This document shows, piece by piece, positions 62,948 to 64,000 of a stretch of 64,000 bases of DNA. The position numbers and the translations under genes are program-made. Source of the DNA: Planctomycetota bacterium (GTDB lineage: Bacteria > Planctomycetota > UBA1135 > UBA2386); the NCBI GenBank assembly GCA_016794425.1, contig JAEUHR010000023.1:267387-331386 (forward strand), in the 5' to 3' direction. Position 1 is the first letter of the stretch. The number at the start of each line of letters is the position of its first letter. The notes under the pieces were generated by a model. The model was not told the origin of the DNA. It saw nothing but the letters and a program-made list of their open reading frames with translations, and did no database searches.

Positions 62948-63814
62948 TCAGAGGCCGAGCGCCGCGTGGACTGCCAACGTCGCCGACGAGCGGTTCAGCG
63001 TGTAGAAGTGCAACCCGGGGGCGCCGTCCCGCAGCAATGCGCGCCCCTGGTCCACGGACCACTGCACACCGGTGGCCACGACCGCCGCGGGATCGCTCGC
63101 CACGATGCGCAGGCGGCGGTGCAGCTCCTGCGGGATTCGGGAGCCGCACAGTTGCGTGAAGCGTTCGGTCTGGCCGACGTTCGTCACGGGCATCAGGCCG
63201 GGCACGATCGGGACGTCGATGCCCACCGCGCGAGCACGCCGCACGAAGGCGCGGTAGTCCTCGTTGTCGAAGAACAGCTGACTGACCAGGAAGTCCGCCC
63301 CGGCGGCGACCTTGGCCTGCAGGTGCCGCAGATCGGCCTCGAGATCACGCGTTTCGACGTGGCCCTCGGGGTAGCAGGCAGCGCCGACACACAAGTCGAA
63401 TCCTCGATCGCGGATGAAGGCGACCAGTTCGGAGGCGTAGCGGAACCCGCCGGGCACCGGCACGAACTCGGCCGCGCCCTTCGGCGGATCGCCACGCAGC
63501 GCGAGCACATTGCGGATGCCGGCATCCACGAGCCGCTGCAGCAGGACGCCGATCTCTTCGCGAGTGCTGCCGACGCAAGTCAGATGGGCCATCGTGACCA
63601 CACCGAGTTCCCGCTGGATGCGCGAAACCAGGTCCAGCGTACGGTCGCGAGTGCTACCTCCGGCGCCGTAGGTCACCGACACGAATGAAGGACGGCACTT
63701 CCGCAGCGCTTCGACCGTCGCGTAGAGCTGCTCCACCCCTTCGTCGGTCTTCGGCGGGAAGAACTCGAAGGAGACGACTGGCACGCCCCGGCCGAACATG
63801 GAAGAGATCTTCAC
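62948..63814 (-). CDS. metF: 5,10-methylenetetrahydrofolate reductase
   Basis: This 288-residue TIM-barrel flavoprotein reduces methylene-THF to 5-methyl-THF for methionine synthesis. The N-terminus VPVVSFEFFPPKTDEGVEQL contains the catalytic Glu in EFFPP. VTYGAGGSTRDRTLDL, AHLTCVGSTREEIGVL, LALRGDPPKG and FLVSQLFFDNEDYRAF are all diagnostic. I start at the GTG at 63814 (KISSMFGRG follows), because an AGGA lies seven bases upstream and the start gives the usual length; the ATG at 63799 is an alternative. The 5S rRNA gene and its hairpin lie 58 bases upstream. Confidence 0.94.
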   Translation of the reverse strand: MKISSMFGRGVPVVSFEFFPPKTDEGVEQLYATVEALRKCRPSFVSVTYGAGGSTRDRTLDLVSRIQRELGVVTMAHLTCVGSTREEIGVLLQRLVDAGIRNVLALRGDPPKGAAEFVPVPGGFRYASELVAFIRDRGFDLCVGAACYPEGHVETRDLEADLRHLQAKVAAGADFLVSQLFFDNEDYRAFVRRARAVGIDVPIVPGLMPVTNVGQTERFTQLCGSRIPQELHRRLRIVASDPAAVVATGVQWSVDQGRALLRDGAPGLHFYTLNRSSATLAVHAALGL

Positions 63815-63871
63815 GGGCGGTCCTGCAGGCTGGGTCGCTGCGGTTGCTCGGGATGAGGTGGGTACGAAGCT

Positions 63872-63900
63872 GCGGCCGCATCCGTAGTGGATGCGGCCGC
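63872..63900 (-). terminator. Perfect 12-bp hairpin after the 5S rRNA gene
   Basis: gcggccgcatcc (63872-63883) and ggatgcggccgc (63889-63900) are exact inverse complements around the five-base loop gtagt. It lies 11 bases beyond the 5S 3' end on the minus strand. It most likely terminates or processes the rRNA transcript before metF. No U-run follows. Confidence 0.65.
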
Positions 63901-63911
63901 AGAGAGATTGA

Positions 63912-64000
63912 CCCGGCACTGACCTACTTTCGCGCGTAGCACTATCATCGGCCCTGGCTGCTTGACTGCCGTGTTCGGAAAGGGAACGGGTATTTCCAGC
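63912..64000 (-). rRNA. rrf: 5S ribosomal RNA, 3' part (5' end beyond window)
   Basis: The reverse complement reads gctggaaatacccgttccct, ttccgaacacggcagtcaag, cagccagggccgatgatagt, gctacgcgcgaaagtaggtc and agtgccggg. It contains the universal 5S core CCGTTCC...CCGAACACGG and the end GTAGGTC-x-GTGCCGGG. The first ~25 bases are missing at the window edge. Being on the minus strand, the 16S and 23S genes would be expected to the right of the window. Confidence 0.93.

Overview
The window is very GC-rich, densely coded DNA that looks like a planctomycete or a close relative. The reasons are two loci pairing an ECF sigma factor with a Ser/Thr kinase, many large secreted proteins with shared C-terminal beta-rich modules, leaderless or GTG starts with few Shine-Dalgarno sites, and a codon pattern saturated in G/C at third positions. 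Assignment to a phylum is inference from gene content only. No gap between genes exceeds about 260 bases, and I saw no CRISPR array, insertion sequence, prophage or tRNA gene.

Layout. 1-2923: a secreted beta-helix protein cut by the window edge, and a lipoprotein. 2997-12505: a polysaccharide locus, with five glycosyltransferase-type genes on the minus strand (two pairs overlap at their ends) and a divergent GT2 gene. 12601-15945: two secreted proteins. 16081-23790: sulfate activation (cysC, cysD, cysN-cysC fusion) in tight overlap, then Wzt and Wzm polysaccharide export subunits and two sulfotransferase-like genes. Read together, 2997-23790 would make a glycan, export it through an ABC transporter and decorate it with sulfate from PAPS.

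23825-31460: CorA, an N-formylglutamate amidohydrolase-like protein, a large secreted protein, a lipoprotein, thioredoxin reductase followed by a probable exported RNase toxin and its candidate immunity protein, and a membrane GT87-type mannosyltransferase. 31608-47650: two ECF sigma/kinase loci interleaved with secreted kelch-like or propeller-like proteins, a ChaN-type protein, a thiopurine methyltransferase and a secreted alpha-toroid-like protein. The second kinase is fused to an alpha/beta hydrolase and a degenerate nucleotide cyclase.

47718-59118: a micro membrane protein, a double-length ThyX-like protein, a secreted acyl/peptidyl hydrolase, a serine beta-lactamase-family protein, a half-length GT4 protein, a NUDIX protein, a FIST sensor protein overlapping a multi-spanning membrane protein, a small orphan gene and a PilZ protein. 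59143-64000: housekeeping genes (RluD-type pseudouridine synthase, rpsU, recD2, metF) and the 3' part of a 5S rRNA gene on the minus strand, followed by a perfect hairpin. The rest of that rRNA operon should lie to the right of the window.
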